From Siphonodentalium dalli (taxonomy: Eukaryota > Mollusca > Scaphopoda > Gadilida > Siphonodentaliidae), in contig CP136066.1 in assembly GCA_032622095.1 (NCBI GenBank), positions 98,541,319 through 98,605,318 on the forward strand: 64,000 bases of DNA, read 5' to 3'. The notes beneath the pieces are model-generated. The model ran no database searches and was not told where the DNA came from. It saw only the letters and a list, made by a program, of their open reading frames with translations. Below, one piece after another: positions 1 through 11,103 of this stretch. The position numbers and the translations under genes are program-made. The stretch's first letter is position 1, and the number at the start of each line of letters is the position of its first letter.

Positions 1-2810
1 TGGATACAACAGAGTTTATAATGGTTACATCAGAGTTTATAATGGCTACAGAAGAGTTTGTAATGGATACAACAGAGATTATAATGGTTACAGCAGATAT
101 TATAATGGCTCCATCAGAGTTTATAATGGTTACATCAGAGTTTATAATGGCTACAGAAGAGTTTGTAATGGATACAACAGAGTTTATAATGGTTACATCA
201 GAGTTTATAATGGCTACAGAAGAGTTTGTAATGGATACAACAGAGTTTGTAATGGTTACATCAGAGTTTATAATGGCTACAGAAGAGTTTGTAATGGATA
301 CAACAGAGATTATAATGGTTACAGCAGATATTATAATGGCTCCATCAGAGTTTGTAATGGTTACAGCAGATATTATAATGGCTACATCAGAGTTTGTAAT
401 GGTTACATCAGTTTATAATGGATACAACTGAGTTTATAGTGGTTACATCAGAGTTTATAATGGTTACATCATAGTTTATAATGGTTACATCATAGTTTGT
501 AATGGTTACATCATAGTTTATAATGACTATATCAGAGTTTGTAATGGTTACATCAGAGATTATAATGGCTACATCAGAGTTTGTAATGGTTACATCAGTT
601 TATAATGGATACAACTGAGTTTATAGTGGTTACATCAGAGTTTTAATGGTTACATCAGAGTTTATAATGGTTACATCATAGTTTATAATGGTTACATCAT
701 AGTTTGTAATGGTTACATCATAGTTTATATTTCGTCAGTTTATAGTGATTACATCAGAGTTTATAATGGTTACCTAAGAGTTTATAATGGTTACATCAGA
801 GTTTGTAATGATTACATAAGATTTTGTAATCAGCAGAGTTTGTAATGGTCACTTCAGAGTTGGTAATTGTTACATCAGAGTTTATATTACATCAGAGTTT
901 GTAATGGTTACATAAGATTTTGTAATCAGCAGAGTTTGTAATGGTCACTTCAGAGTTGGTAATTGTTACATCAGAGTTTATATTACATCAGAGTTTGTAA
1001 TGGTTACATAAGATTTTGTAATCAGCAGAGTTTGTAATGGTCACTTCAGAGTTGGTAATTGTTACATCAGAGTTTATATTACATCAGAGTTTGTAATGGT
1101 TGCAGCAGAGTTTATATTACATCAGAGTTTGTAATGGTTACATAAGATTTTGTAATCAGCAGAGTTTGTAATGGTCACTTCAGAGTTGGTAATTGTTACA
1201 TCAGAGTTTATATTACATCAGAGTTTGTAATGGTTACATAAGATTTTGTAATCAGCAGAGTTTGTAATGGTCACTTCAGAGTTGGTAATTGTTACATCAG
1301 AGTTTATATTACATCAGAGTTTGTAATGATTACATAAGATTTTGTAATCAGCAGAGATTGTAATGGTCACTTCAGAGTTGGTAATTGTTACATCAGAGTT
1401 TATATTACATCAGAGTTTGTAATGGTTGCAGCAGAGTTTATATTACATCAGAGTTTGTAATGGTTACATCAGAGTGTATATTACATCATAGTTTATAATG
1501 GTTCCATCAGAGTTTATAATGGTTACATCAAAGTCTATAATGGTTACATCAGAGTTTCTAATTGTTACATCAGAGTTTATAATGACTATATCAGAGTTTG
1601 TAATGGTTACATCAGAGTTTATAATGGCTACAGAAGAGTTTGTAATGGATACAACAGAGTTTATAATGGCTACAGAAGAGTTTGTAATGGATACAACAGA
1701 GTTTATAATGGTTACATCAGAGTTTATAATGGCTACAGAAGAGTTTGTAATGGATACAACAGAGTTTGTAATGGTTACATCAGAGTTTATAATGGCTACA
1801 GAAGAGTTTGTAATGGATACAACAGAGATTATAATGGTTACAGCAGATATTATAATGGCTCCATCAGAGTTTATAATGGTTACATCAGAGATTATAATGG
1901 CTACATCAGAGTTTGTAATGGTTACATCAGTTTATAATGGATACAACTGAGTTTATAGTGGTTACATCAGAGTTTTAATGGTTACATTAGAGTTTATAAT
2001 GGTTACATCATAGTTTATAATGGTTACATCATAGTTTGTAATGGTTACATCATAGTTTATATTTCGTCAGTTTATAGTGATTACATCAGAGTTTATAATG
2101 GTTACCTAAGAGTTTATAATGGTTACATCAGAGTTTGTAATGATTACATAAGATTTTGTAATCAGCAGAGTTTGTAATGGTCACTTCAGAGTTGGTAATT
2201 GTTACATCAGAGTTTATATTACATCAGAGTTTGTAATGGTTACATCAGAGTTTATAGTGGCTACATCAGAGTTTGTAATGGTTACATCAGAGTTTTATAT
2301 GGTTACTTCAGAGGTTATAATGGTTACATCAGAGTTTATAATGGTTACATCATAGTATGTAATGGTTACATCAGAGTTTATAATGGTTACATCAGAGTTT
2401 GTAATGGTTACATCACAGTTTATAATGGTTACATCATAGTTTGTAATGGTAACATCAGAGTTTGTAATGGTTACATCAGAGTTTATATTACATCAGAGTT
2501 AATAATGGTTATTCCGAGTTTGTAATGGTTACATCATAGTTTATAATGTTTACATCAGAGTTTTAAATGGTTACATCAGAGTTTATAATAGTTACATCAG
2601 AGTTTATAATGGTTACATCAGAGTTTGTAATGGTTACATCAGAGTTTATAATAGTTACATCAGAGTTTATAATGGTTACATCAGAGTTTGTAATGGTTAC
2701 ATCAGAGTTTATAATACATCTGAATTTATAATAGTTACATCAGAGTTTATAATTTTTACATCAGAGTTTATAATGGTTACATCAAAGTTTTTAATGGTTA
2801 CATCAGAGTT
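1..2810. repeat. 21-bp satellite array with higher-order structure
   Basis: Units are variants of a 21-mer with core GGTTACATCAGAGTTTATA; the array runs off the left edge. Because 21 is a multiple of 3, long open frames appear (21-431, 1498-1950, 2199-2525) that encode heptapeptide repeats. A block near 142-434 recurs 1520 bp downstream (ending near 1950). Between 851 and 1440 a 96-bp unit repeats, with one 134-bp spacing. The array degrades near 2800. Confidence 0.95.
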
Positions 2811-2829
2811 AAAAGCATCATTGGTGAGT

Positions 2830-3049
2830 AGTTATCCTATAGAAATGTTCAGATAATAAGTTGGACAAACGTGAACATATTAACTCAACATTTTCCTCAT
2901 TAAATAGGGCTCCCTGAATAAATAGGGCTGCACTTTTATTTATGGGTCGTTTGCTTTTATCACACTTAACATCCCTCCAAATGAACAATAAACCACTCCA
3001 ATGTAAACTTTTATAACTGCATGGGAGAATTCATTTAGTATAGAAAGGG
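2830..3049. repeat. dispersed 'AGATAATAAGTT' family copy, right end at TTAA
   Basis: It carries the family's paired GTTCAGATAATAAG motif and ends TTTAGTATAGAAAGGG next to TTAA (3050-3053). The left end merges into the satellite. Confidence 0.6.
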
Positions 3050-3053
3050 TTAA

Positions 3054-3669
3054 AATGCTAGGCCTTTTTATCTAACTGTAACATTTGTTGTGGAGAGACC
3101 TCTCATAACAGTTTAGAAAAACTACAAAAAATCCACAACCAATTGGAATATGGGCCACAATGTCATTGATTTTTACTGTCTGTATTGTGAGTGATGTTTT
3201 ATGCCCATTTATAAATGTTAGCTAAGGCGACACCTATTTAATTTAGTTGGTGGGCCAACTTTTAAAGAAAATAATTGTTTCTATGTGAACCAGTGTATAT
3301 GTATGTGTGTGATTGTACTCTCAGGACCCCAATAAAAGAATGGTGCAGAATTAAAGTGGGCACTGGAAATTATCCAAAAATCAAGTAAGCTAGAGTAGGG
3401 GGCGGAATTAGGGGTGTGAAATTCTCAAAACTTGATTCAGATTTTCAGAAAAGTCACTGATAAACACATACAGCCTAGTACGTGCTTGTGACAATGGTTA
3501 TAATATTACCAGAAAATTGAAATAATGTACGCTATTGGATCCAAATCCCTTTCAATAAGATGAAAAGGTAGGCTATTGTGTCAATTTTAATAGAAAATTG
3601 GCTCCCAGCAAAATATTACAGAGTTTCGGAATTCTGACATAATCCTCAAGCAACCGATTGTAAGAATTA
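3054..3669. other. no recognisable feature
   Basis: AT-rich sequence without long open frames, tandem structure or inverted repeats that I can see. Confidence 0.5.
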
Positions 3670-3861
3670 CAGTAATGCCCTAAATAATCGACTCCTTAAC
3701 CACAGCAGAATTATGGGTAACTTTTCAGGATTTAGTTGGAAATATGGCTTGTTGCCATTCATCGGAAAGCTCTCCCCTACGAGCCATATTTCCGACTAAA
3801 TCCTGAAAAAGGACCCATAATTCTGCTGTGGTTAAGGAGTCGATTATTTAGTGCATTACTG
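3670..3861. mobile_element. Tc1/mariner-like palindromic MITE, copy 1
   Basis: 192-bp foldback starting CAGTAATGCCCTAA and ending in its reverse complement, flanked by TA on both sides. CAGT termini and a TA target site are typical of Tc1/mariner derivatives. Eight copies occur in the window; all fold almost end to end. Confidence 0.8.
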
Positions 3862-4169
3862 TAGTTACCATGTTGTTGGAGTTCATAAACTCAGAATATG
3901 GTTATCATAAAACAACTGAGTCTGTGTTAAATATTGTGAGGCAGGGAGCTGTTGTGATATATGATACTGGCTTACATGTACATGTATATATACTTTAGAA
4001 GAAATTAATTCCCAATATTTGACTCGCCAAAATTAATTAGGCAAATTATTAGATTGTATCATTTTTGCATTTGTGAAATGTAGGGGTCCAAATAAGCATC
4101 ATAGGGGTGTGATTCTTTGGACAAAAATGATAAATGTTGGCATACGTTTATTTGGATCCCAAGAGTGTG

Positions 4170-4265
4170 TGATTGTGGGAGGGTGTGCATGCATGTGCGT
4201 ATATATGTATGTGTGTATGAAAGTATGTATGTCCTTGTATGTTCGTATGGGTGTGCACATGTATG
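4170..4265. repeat. TG-rich low-complexity tract
   Basis: Interrupted GTGTGTATG repeats. The short open frames on both strands here are low-complexity artefacts. Confidence 0.6.
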
Positions 4266-4429
4266 CACCTATGTGGTTAGGTGGGGATGTGTGTCTTTAT
4301 GAAAGCATAGAGCAATGATTATATAGTTTATATTTTTATAACACTGACTTATATTGTAGGCCCAGGAGTCTGGGTGTATGTATTTTGAAACTTTATGTTT
4401 TATAAAACATGTAAACGCAAGTCACTTAA

Positions 4430-4770
4430 AGGGGTACTGTACACTAAATCCGGCCATTTATGGGACCATCTCCTATATACTCAACAGAAGATATGCAACA
4501 AATGAATGAATTTGAGCCATGTATGAGTTAAAAATACTCTCATGAGCTCTATGAACGATGCAAACAACTTGGTAATTATAATGAAAATGAGTTAATGACT
4601 CATTTTCATTATAATTACCATCTTGTTTTACATCATTCATAATTAAAGTTAATGAGTGTATTTTTGCACTCATCCATGGCTCAAATTCATTCATTTGTTG
4701 CATTTATTCCATTGAGTATATAGGAGATGCATGGTCCCATAAATGGCCAGAATTAGTGTACAGTTCCCCT
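4430..4770. mobile_element. TTAA-flanked foldback element (Kolobok-like), AGGGG termini
   Basis: A 341-bp near-complete inverted repeat. The ends AGGGGTACTGTACACTAA and its complement are flanked by TTAA at 4426-4429 and 4771-4774. A TTAA duplication with AGG termini resembles Kolobok-type elements; the class is inferred because no transposase is present. Confidence 0.72.
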
Positions 4771-5070
4771 TTAAAGACATATTATGTACTTGTTCGGTGC
4801 GTGAAACTGATCAGTTAGTATTCAGGCGTAATGCCAACTGGAGGAATGTAGCATTCTACTAACATCACTGAAAATCTTAAGCAAATCGACCATACCCCTC
4901 CATAAAGAACATCATCTGAATTACGTTCAATTGTAAATATTTACTACTTGATTCGGGACGGATCTATCAACGATAATCTATAAAGAAAACGATTTCGACA
5001 TCAAGAGTCATTGCATTTAATTAAGAATGATGGTGTGTTGTCAATTTGGATATAATATTTGTAAAAAAAA
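4771..5070. repeat. dispersed repeat, second copy at 63301
   Basis: It starts TTAAAGACATATTATG and is about 80% alike by eye to 63301-63600. Both copies begin at the TTAA that closes a TTAA-flanked element. Confidence 0.7.
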
Positions 5071-5480
5071 TTGACCAAGGTTAATTATTCTCCATTTATA
5101 TTTGATCACCTTACGGAGTGTTTCACATCACTTTAAATAAAAGATAAATCAGTAAACCAAGTAATGCAATTGCTGTGGCCTAGCTGTGACTGCAGTAAGT
5201 TTCTTATTACATTGTTCTGAAAATAATTACTGAAGTCCTGTCAGTGCCTGTGTTTAATTAAACAGTTTAACAGGTGTCAGTTACAAGGTTAATCACTAGC
5301 CAGCCATGTGCACCACAGTGTAGATTAGCTTGGGTGCAGTTCCACTTGGATTAATCAACTCAGATTATGAGATATGATTATAGTTTGTGTTTCTGTGTAT
5401 GTCAGCTGGCTGTGTTGTGAAAATCATGTTTGGAAGCTTTATATGACATCTACTTAATATGTTTGGTGGTAAGTTATACA
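5071..5480. other. no recognisable feature
   Basis: AT-rich unique-looking DNA. Confidence 0.45.
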
Positions 5481-5968
5481 GTGAAGGAATTTATTTATTT
5501 ATTTATTTTGTGGGCAAATATACTATCAGAGCTTATATACCTGCACACTTCTTACAATTAAATTATATGACCTCTTCGATACAAATAACAGAAAGATCAT
5601 AGTAAATCTATCAATATATCTAAAAAAGGCCCAAACACTAATGATCCACTCCTGAGGCTCAATGAAAAACAAAAACAAAACAACAACAACAACAAATGCC
5701 CACCCTCATACAACACATGTACAGGGAATCGCCCCACATACATTATATACCCCCAATAATTATAAGATAACATTATCACATTATAAGATAGTATACCCTC
5801 AATCAATATACCATGTACATGTAGTACACTAATAACTCCAACCTATATTGTGTATGTATATTATGTTACCTCACATTTATATTATGTAATATGTACACTG
5901 TTTGAAATTGAATCGCCTGTTATGTCAAATGCGACGAAAGGCGTAATAAACATCTGAATCTGAATCTA
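5481..5968 (+). repeat. possible 3' end of a LINE or SINE with GAATCT-type tail
   Basis: It ends in aataaacatctgaatctg, a short tandem tail like those of some non-LTR elements. No reverse transcriptase sequence is visible. The call rests on the tail only. Confidence 0.3.
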
Positions 5969-6188
5969 CAAACATGCAGTTCCTGCATGGGTTTGAAGAG
6001 AATTAAACCAGGGAAAAAGAATTTTATTTTATCAAATAAATTTGTAACCATGCATGCACTGATGCATGCAATGAGTTTACCAGATCACATGTGACCATAT
6101 CTGATATGTTTCAGTCCTTTTAATATATTCATAAACATTCAATTGCAGTTTTTGGAACTTGAATAATTTTCTGATAAACATACATGTA

Positions 6189-6435
6189 CAGTAATGCCCT
6201 AATTAGTCGACTCCATAACCACAGCAGAATTTCCGATGAATGGCAACAAGCCATATTTCCGACTAAATCCACAGGGACTTTGTAGAAAAAATATTTATAA
6301 AATATACATTTAACAAAACGTTTTGTTAAATGTATATTTTATAAATATTTTTTCTGCAAAGTCCCTGTGACTAAATCCTGAAAAGTTACCATAATTCTGC
6401 TGTGGTTAAAGAATCTATTAATTAGGGCATTACTG
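6189..6435. mobile_element. Tc1/mariner-like palindromic MITE, copy 2, with nested element
   Basis: CAGTAATGCCCTAA termini with flanking TA. One arm is interrupted at 6270-6369 by a second palindrome, which duplicates 8 bp of the MITE. Confidence 0.8.
6270..6369. mobile_element. 100-bp near-perfect palindrome with 8-bp target duplication (hAT-like)
   Basis: CACAGGGACTTTG at one end, its complement at the other, and one mismatch across the whole 100 bp, centred on CAAAACGTTTTG. ACTAAATC is duplicated at 6262-6269 and 6370-6377. Eight-bp duplications indicate a hAT-type transposase acting in trans. Confidence 0.8.
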
Positions 6436-6503
6436 TATGTCAACTAATGAATCTTCTCTACTTATGAAATCCAACTTTGAGTGCCTGTAAATCAATGTAT
6501 AGT

Positions 6504-7038
6504 CAGGTCAGGCACATCCTGAATTCCACTATTATAGTGATATTCCACTATTATGTGATATTTGACTATAACATATTGATGTTTTCTTTATTTGCATCGG
6601 GGATAGAAGACGGCGCATACCAGTGCACAGCCAAATGTCACTCATAACAATATCACAGCGAATGAACAGTCTTCCGACAAAATTCGTTGTGCAATCTTTT
6701 TCGCCAGCTTTGATATTCAATAATATTATAATATTACTAATATATCCCGTTCTAAATGACAATAGCAGGATGACTCAATCACTCCTTCATAACAATATTT
6801 TAACTAATTACATGCTAATGGAGTTGCTTATCGTGTGCCGTCATGATAAATCATTCTCCGGGACAAACTATATGTATGATACCGAATTAGTGCGACCTGA
6901 TTTTGAATAATATTTGTGTGAAATATGATTTTGGATTATCCCTCTTTTGTCAAATTAACAAAGCGGCATTAATGGTCAAATATCACTATAATAGTGGAAT
7001 ATCACTATAATAGTGGAATTCAGGATGTGCCTGACCTG
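6504..7038. mobile_element. 535-bp foldback element with about 65-bp inverted ends
   Basis: The ends CAGGTCAGGCACATCC and complement are flanked by ATAGT on both sides. The arms contain repeated CCACTATTATAGTGATATT. The interior has open frames but nothing recognisable. Confidence 0.65.
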
Positions 7039-7579
7039 ATAGTTCAAACTTCCAAAAAGATGTTCAGTATTTACAACTGAAGGCATCATGCACCCCACAC
7101 TTTCTGCTATATACATGTATATAGTACATGATTTGGGTGTTTTATGAATTTCATACCCCATTATGGAATGTCATTCCTAAATCTTTGCATATAGTATTTG
7201 CTTATATTTACTGTACTTGACTTAAAATTGAAACAAAAAACACCAAGTAAGTGAATATATACTCAGCAATTTCTGGGCTGTGTTCTGACTCTAGACAATA
7301 ATACAGCGCACTTACAGTACTTCACATCTTCCTCTTCAGTGCTGCTTTCCCTAAAACTACCTCTCAATCTTTATACTAAATTTACCTGCCACCCTACCCC
7401 AAACCCCCCCCACCTTCCCTTAAAATGGCATTATCTCCAATATCCATACTATTTCTAGTCCTCAAGAAGAACTTTTAGTCGATTTATTTATTATTATTTC
7501 TAGTCCTCCTCCAATCTGTAGCACATAGTGAAGAGGGGCACAAAACAAAAACAAGAGCAAACTTAATATGAGCCTTGCA

Positions 7580-7833
7580 CAAGCCTTGAAATAGGGTGTC
7601 TGTCATTTGCAGAATGAGGTCCCCAGAGGGTGAATTTAGTGATGCTACCCCGCATAGCGGGCTAGCATCACCAAATTCACCCTCTGGGAACCTCATTCTG
7701 CTGAGGTGTAAGCAGAATTAGGTGCCCAGAGGGTGAATTTGGTGATGCTAGCCCACTATGCGGGGTAGCGTCACTAAATTCACCCTCTGGGGACCTCATT
7801 CTGCAAATGACAGACACCCTATTTCAAGGCTTG
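7580..7833. mobile_element. hAT-like foldback MITE (CAAGCCTTGAAATAG family), copy 1
   Basis: 254 bp with TIR CAAGCCTTGAAATAG and an exact 8-bp duplication GCCTTGCA at 7572-7579 and 7834-7841. The interior is two hairpins built on GAATGAGGTCCCCAGAGG and its complement; open frames that encode PEGEFGD-type peptides are by-products of these. Confidence 0.85.
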
Positions 7834-8243
7834 GCCTTGCATGGGGCTTAATTGTTTAATCCCCTATTAATTGTTTTACTTTTATGTTGATGCATTATAA
7901 TTTATTGCTTTTTATATGAAGGTTTGTCAAATACACATAGAATCTGATAGAATTTGAAATAAATGATGCATATTTACTTAAGGTCTACTGGATGTTCTGC
8001 CAACTGACGAGAACAAAATTTGTGAAAAATGTTTTCCCAAGCCAATTTCAGCCCATAAATATGGAGCAGTGTTTAGAACTAATGGAAAAACTGAAAATGC
8101 ACCTAAAAATTTCAACGAATTTTGCATAAACTATAATTTTCCTGTTTTTGAAGTTGACAATTGCTCAATATTTGACGTTCCAAAGTTTCACATGGATAAA
8201 TATTCACAAATTCAAATAATTCATTGCATTCTCACATATTTAA

Positions 8244-8500
8244 CCCTTTCATGACGGGAGCTACACTAGTGCATCATAAACCCTTCCATGACTGGAGCTT
8301 CCTGAAATTTAGCGAAAACCCTGTGCCAGTGCATTCTCTTATATATGCGAATCCCCAACGAGAGCATCACATATATAAGAGAATAAATATACTGGCTTAC
8401 AAGGTCAAGGTATAAAATATTGTTAGGCCAAAGTAAGAGTAAGAGAATGCATTGGCACAGGGTTTTTGCAAAATTTCAGGAAGCTCCAGTTATTGAAGGG
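8244..8500. mobile_element. TTAA-flanked piggyBac-like MITE (CCCTTTCATGAC family)
   Basis: Flanked by TTAA at 8240-8243 and 8501-8504. CCC termini with a TTAA duplication are the piggyBac signature. The internal half-hairpins with CATTCTCTTATATATGCGA have decayed. Confidence 0.75.
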
Positions 8501-8536
8501 TTAAGTATTAATATTTATTATTTGATTGGTGGAATT

Positions 8537-8763
8537 CAAGCCTTGAAATAGCGTGTCTGTCATTTGCAGAATGAGGTCCCCAGAGGGTGAATTTAGTGAT
8601 GCTACCCCGCATATATAGCGGGCTAGCATCACCAAATTCACCCTCTGGGAACCTCATTCTGCTCAGTTGTAAGCAGAATAGCCCATTATGCAGGGTAGCA
8701 TCAGTAAATTCACCCTCTGGGGTCCTCATTCTGCAAATGACAGACCTGCTATTTCAAGGCTTG
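8537..8763. mobile_element. hAT-like foldback MITE (CAAGCCTTGAAATAG family), copy 2
   Basis: 227 bp with an exact 8-bp duplication GTGGAATT at 8529-8536 and 8764-8771. Same interior as copy 1. Confidence 0.85.
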
Positions 8764-8799
8764 GTGGAATTTCATTAACTTCTATTCATCAAGCAAATG

Positions 8800-8950
8800 C
8801 CTAAACCCTTTCTATACAGAATGGATTATCCCATTCTGTTATAAAGTATACATATTGGAATGTTCTAATGCTCATCTGGAAGGGAAATATTCAGATAATA
8901 AGTTCAACAAGACAAGACATTGAACTTATTATCTTAACATTAACCTTTTC
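8800..8950. repeat. dispersed 'AGATAATAAGTT' family copy, partial
   Basis: It starts ACCCTTTCTATACAGAATGG and contains the two facing motifs AGATAATAAGTTCAA and TTGAACTTATTATCT. Confidence 0.6.
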
Positions 8951-9060
8951 ACCTCCTGACATAGATCAGACGTGGAAACCGTGGAAACCCCTTAAAGGTA
9001 CTCAATCTGATTTGATGGTCCCCATATCATCAGATTCCAACAATAAAATTTTTTTTAAAT

Positions 9061-10317
9061 GTACCCACCCACCACCCCATCCCGCCAATCATAGTATCTT
9101 ATGCGCCGCAGGCGCTCGTATATAGGTAGTACCCACCCACCATCCCATCCCGCCACCCATAGTATCTTATGGCCGCAGGCACTCGTATATAGGTAGTACC
9201 CACCCACCATCCCATCCCGCCACCCATAGCATCTTATGCGCCGCAGGCGCTCGTATATAGGTAGTACCCACCCACCATCCCATCCCGTCACCCATAGTAT
9301 CTTATGCGCCGCAGGCGCTCGTATATAGGTAGTACCCACCCACCATCCTATCCCGCCACCCATAGTATCTTATGGCCGCAGGCACTCGTATATAGGTAGT
9401 ACCCACCCACCACCCCATCTCACCACCCATAGTATCTTATGCGCCGCAGGCGCTTGTATATAGGTAGTACCCACCCACCATCCCATCCCGTCACCCATAG
9501 TATCTTATGCGCCGCAGGCGCTCGTATATAGGTAGTACCCACCCACCACCCCATCTCACCACCCATAGTATCTTATGCGCCGCAGGCGCTTGTATATAGG
9601 TAGTACCCACCCACCATCCCATCCCGTCACCCATAGTATCTTATGCGCCGCAGGCGCTCGTATATAGGTAGTACCCACCCACCATCCCATCCCGCCACCC
9701 ATAGTATCTTATGCGCCGCAGGCGCTCGTATATAGGTAGTACCCACCCACCATCCTATCCCGCCACCCATAGTATCTTATGGCCGCAGGCACTCGTATAT
9801 AGGTAGTACCCACCCACCACCCCATCTCACCACCCATAGTATCTTATGCGCCGCAGGCGCTTGTATATAGGTAGTACCCACCCACCATCCCATCCCGTCA
9901 CCCATAGTATCTTATGCGCCGCAGGCGCTCGTATATAGGTAGTACCCACCCACCACCCCATCTCACCACCCATAGTATCTTATGCGCCGCAGGCGCTTGT
10001 ATATAGGTAGTACCCACCCACCATCCCATCCCGTCACCCATAGTATCTTATGCGCCGCAGGCGCTCGTATATAGGTAGTACCCACCCACCATCCCATCCC
10101 GCCACCCATAGTATCTTATGCGCCGCAGGCGCTCGTATATAGGTAGTACCCACCCACCATCCTATCCCGCCACCTATAGTATCTTATGCGCCGCAGGCGC
10201 TCGTATATAGGTAGTACCCACCCACCATCCTATCCCGCCACCCATAGTATCTTATGCGCCGCAGGCGCTCGTATATAGGTAGTACCCACCCACCATCCCA
10301 TCCCGCCACCTATAGTA
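9061..10317. repeat. 68-bp minisatellite, about 18 copies
   Basis: Each unit contains CCCACCCACCATCCCATC, ATAGTATCTTATGCGCCGCA and CTCGTATATAGG. Shorter 66-bp variants (GGCCGCAGGCACTC) and CATCTCACC/GCTTG variants recur in order with a period of about 407 bp, so six-unit blocks were themselves duplicated. It lies inside the composite element at 8996-10888. Confidence 0.93.
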
Positions 10318-10671
10318 TCTTTAAATGCCACTTCAGTTATCAGAATCAATTAATTGCTCAAAAATAATGATAACCAAGTGATAACCACAGTATATAATTG
10401 CCCAAACCGTGTTGTTTATCACCAATTTGGCCGGTTTGTCAAATATCTGACACAAAAAAGCCACTTGATTTTAGAGTTATCCATCTTCATCCGCAAATTG
10501 ATCCGAGACCATCGGCTTGATGAATAATTGCCAGTCCCCCAAAAAATATATATCTCGGGAAATTACAATTTAAAATTTTTATATCTGATCACTCTGAGCT
10601 TTCAAGGGTGGGTTCCTCGACTTGAATCAAATATTTTTTACCCCCTCAAAGCCAAAGAAATAGTAATTTAA

Positions 10672-10861
10672 CCCTTTCAGTGCCAGGTCCGATTTTTGTA
10701 TCAACCCATATACCCTGTGCCAATGCATTCTCTTATATATGTGAGTCGACCATAGGTCGCCTCGCATATATAAGAGAATGCATTGGCCTAACAATTTTTC
10801 ATCATTTGTTATTATTTTAAATTTTTTTACAATTTTAATAAATTTTTTCTTATATTCTTTA
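10672..10861. mobile_element. truncated TTAA piggyBac-like MITE (CCCTTTCAGTGCCAGG)
   Basis: The left end follows TTAA 10668-10671. It contains a perfect hairpin of the shared module (from CCAATGCATTCTC, 10721-10787). The complete relative at 31423-31649 shows that the right end is missing here. Confidence 0.7.
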
Positions 10862-10898
10862 ATGAACGTTAATTCAGATTATGCATTTTTAACTTCAG

Positions 10899-10926
10899 AT
10901 GAGAGCTAGCTGCTCACTAACACATC
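10899..10926 (+). other. 5' untranslated part of first coding exon
   Basis: An acceptor-like ttttaacttcag ends at 10898. The 28 bases to the ATG contain an upstream ATG at 10899 that is out of frame and closes at a TGA overlapping the start region. The 10927 ATG has A at -3 and G at +4, a good eukaryotic context. If the acceptor is used, a noncoding exon lies further upstream and I cannot locate it. Alternatively transcription starts nearby. Confidence 0.5.
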
Positions 10927-11103
10927 ATGGAGGGTGACGATGCAGATGTTTACGAAGCTCAACTCAAAGATGTCTTCAATTGCTGTGACAAATCTGAGCT
11001 TGGATACCTGGATGCAGATGGCTTACAGGAGATATGTAAACGACTGCAGCTCGGGAATCGTGCCAAGGGCCTTCTTGTTAGAATTGTCACAAATTCCAAT
11101 AAG
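10927..11103 (+). CDS. NINL: ninein-like exon 1 (residues 1-59)
   Basis: Encodes the initiator Met and EF-hand 1. The loop at residues 21-32 (DKSELGYLDADG) keeps Asp at positions 1 and 9 but has Leu at 5 and Gly at 12, so calcium binding is doubtful. The exon ends in phase 0 at AAG|gtatat. The opening, an acidic stretch then a helix ending FNCCD, follows the same pattern as vertebrate NIN and NINL. Confidence 0.88.

Larger units (their letters stand above)
8996..10888. mobile_element. composite TTAA element (AGGTACTCAATC family) carrying a minisatellite and a nested MITE
   Basis: The left end AGGTACTCAATCTGATT follows TTAA (8992-8995). The degraded right end ATTCAGATTATG...TTT precedes TTAA (10889-10892). 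The body matches 40060-40491, but is split at about 9060 by the 68-bp array and at 10668 by a piggyBac-like MITE. The short copy 17100-17210 confirms the right-end sequence. Confidence 0.7.

Noticed and set aside
21-431. 136-codon open frame in the satellite, and similar at 1498-1950 and 2199-2525
   Set aside because: A direct consequence of a 21-bp tandem repeat. No splice or start context supports a gene.
7484-8778. Repeated PEGEFGDASPL-type peptides on both strands
   Set aside because: Translations of the hAT-like hairpin module, seen wherever the module occurs.
9061-10317. Regular 68-bp repeats could suggest a CRISPR-like array
   Set aside because: Units are contiguous, without unique spacers, and the context is an animal gene.
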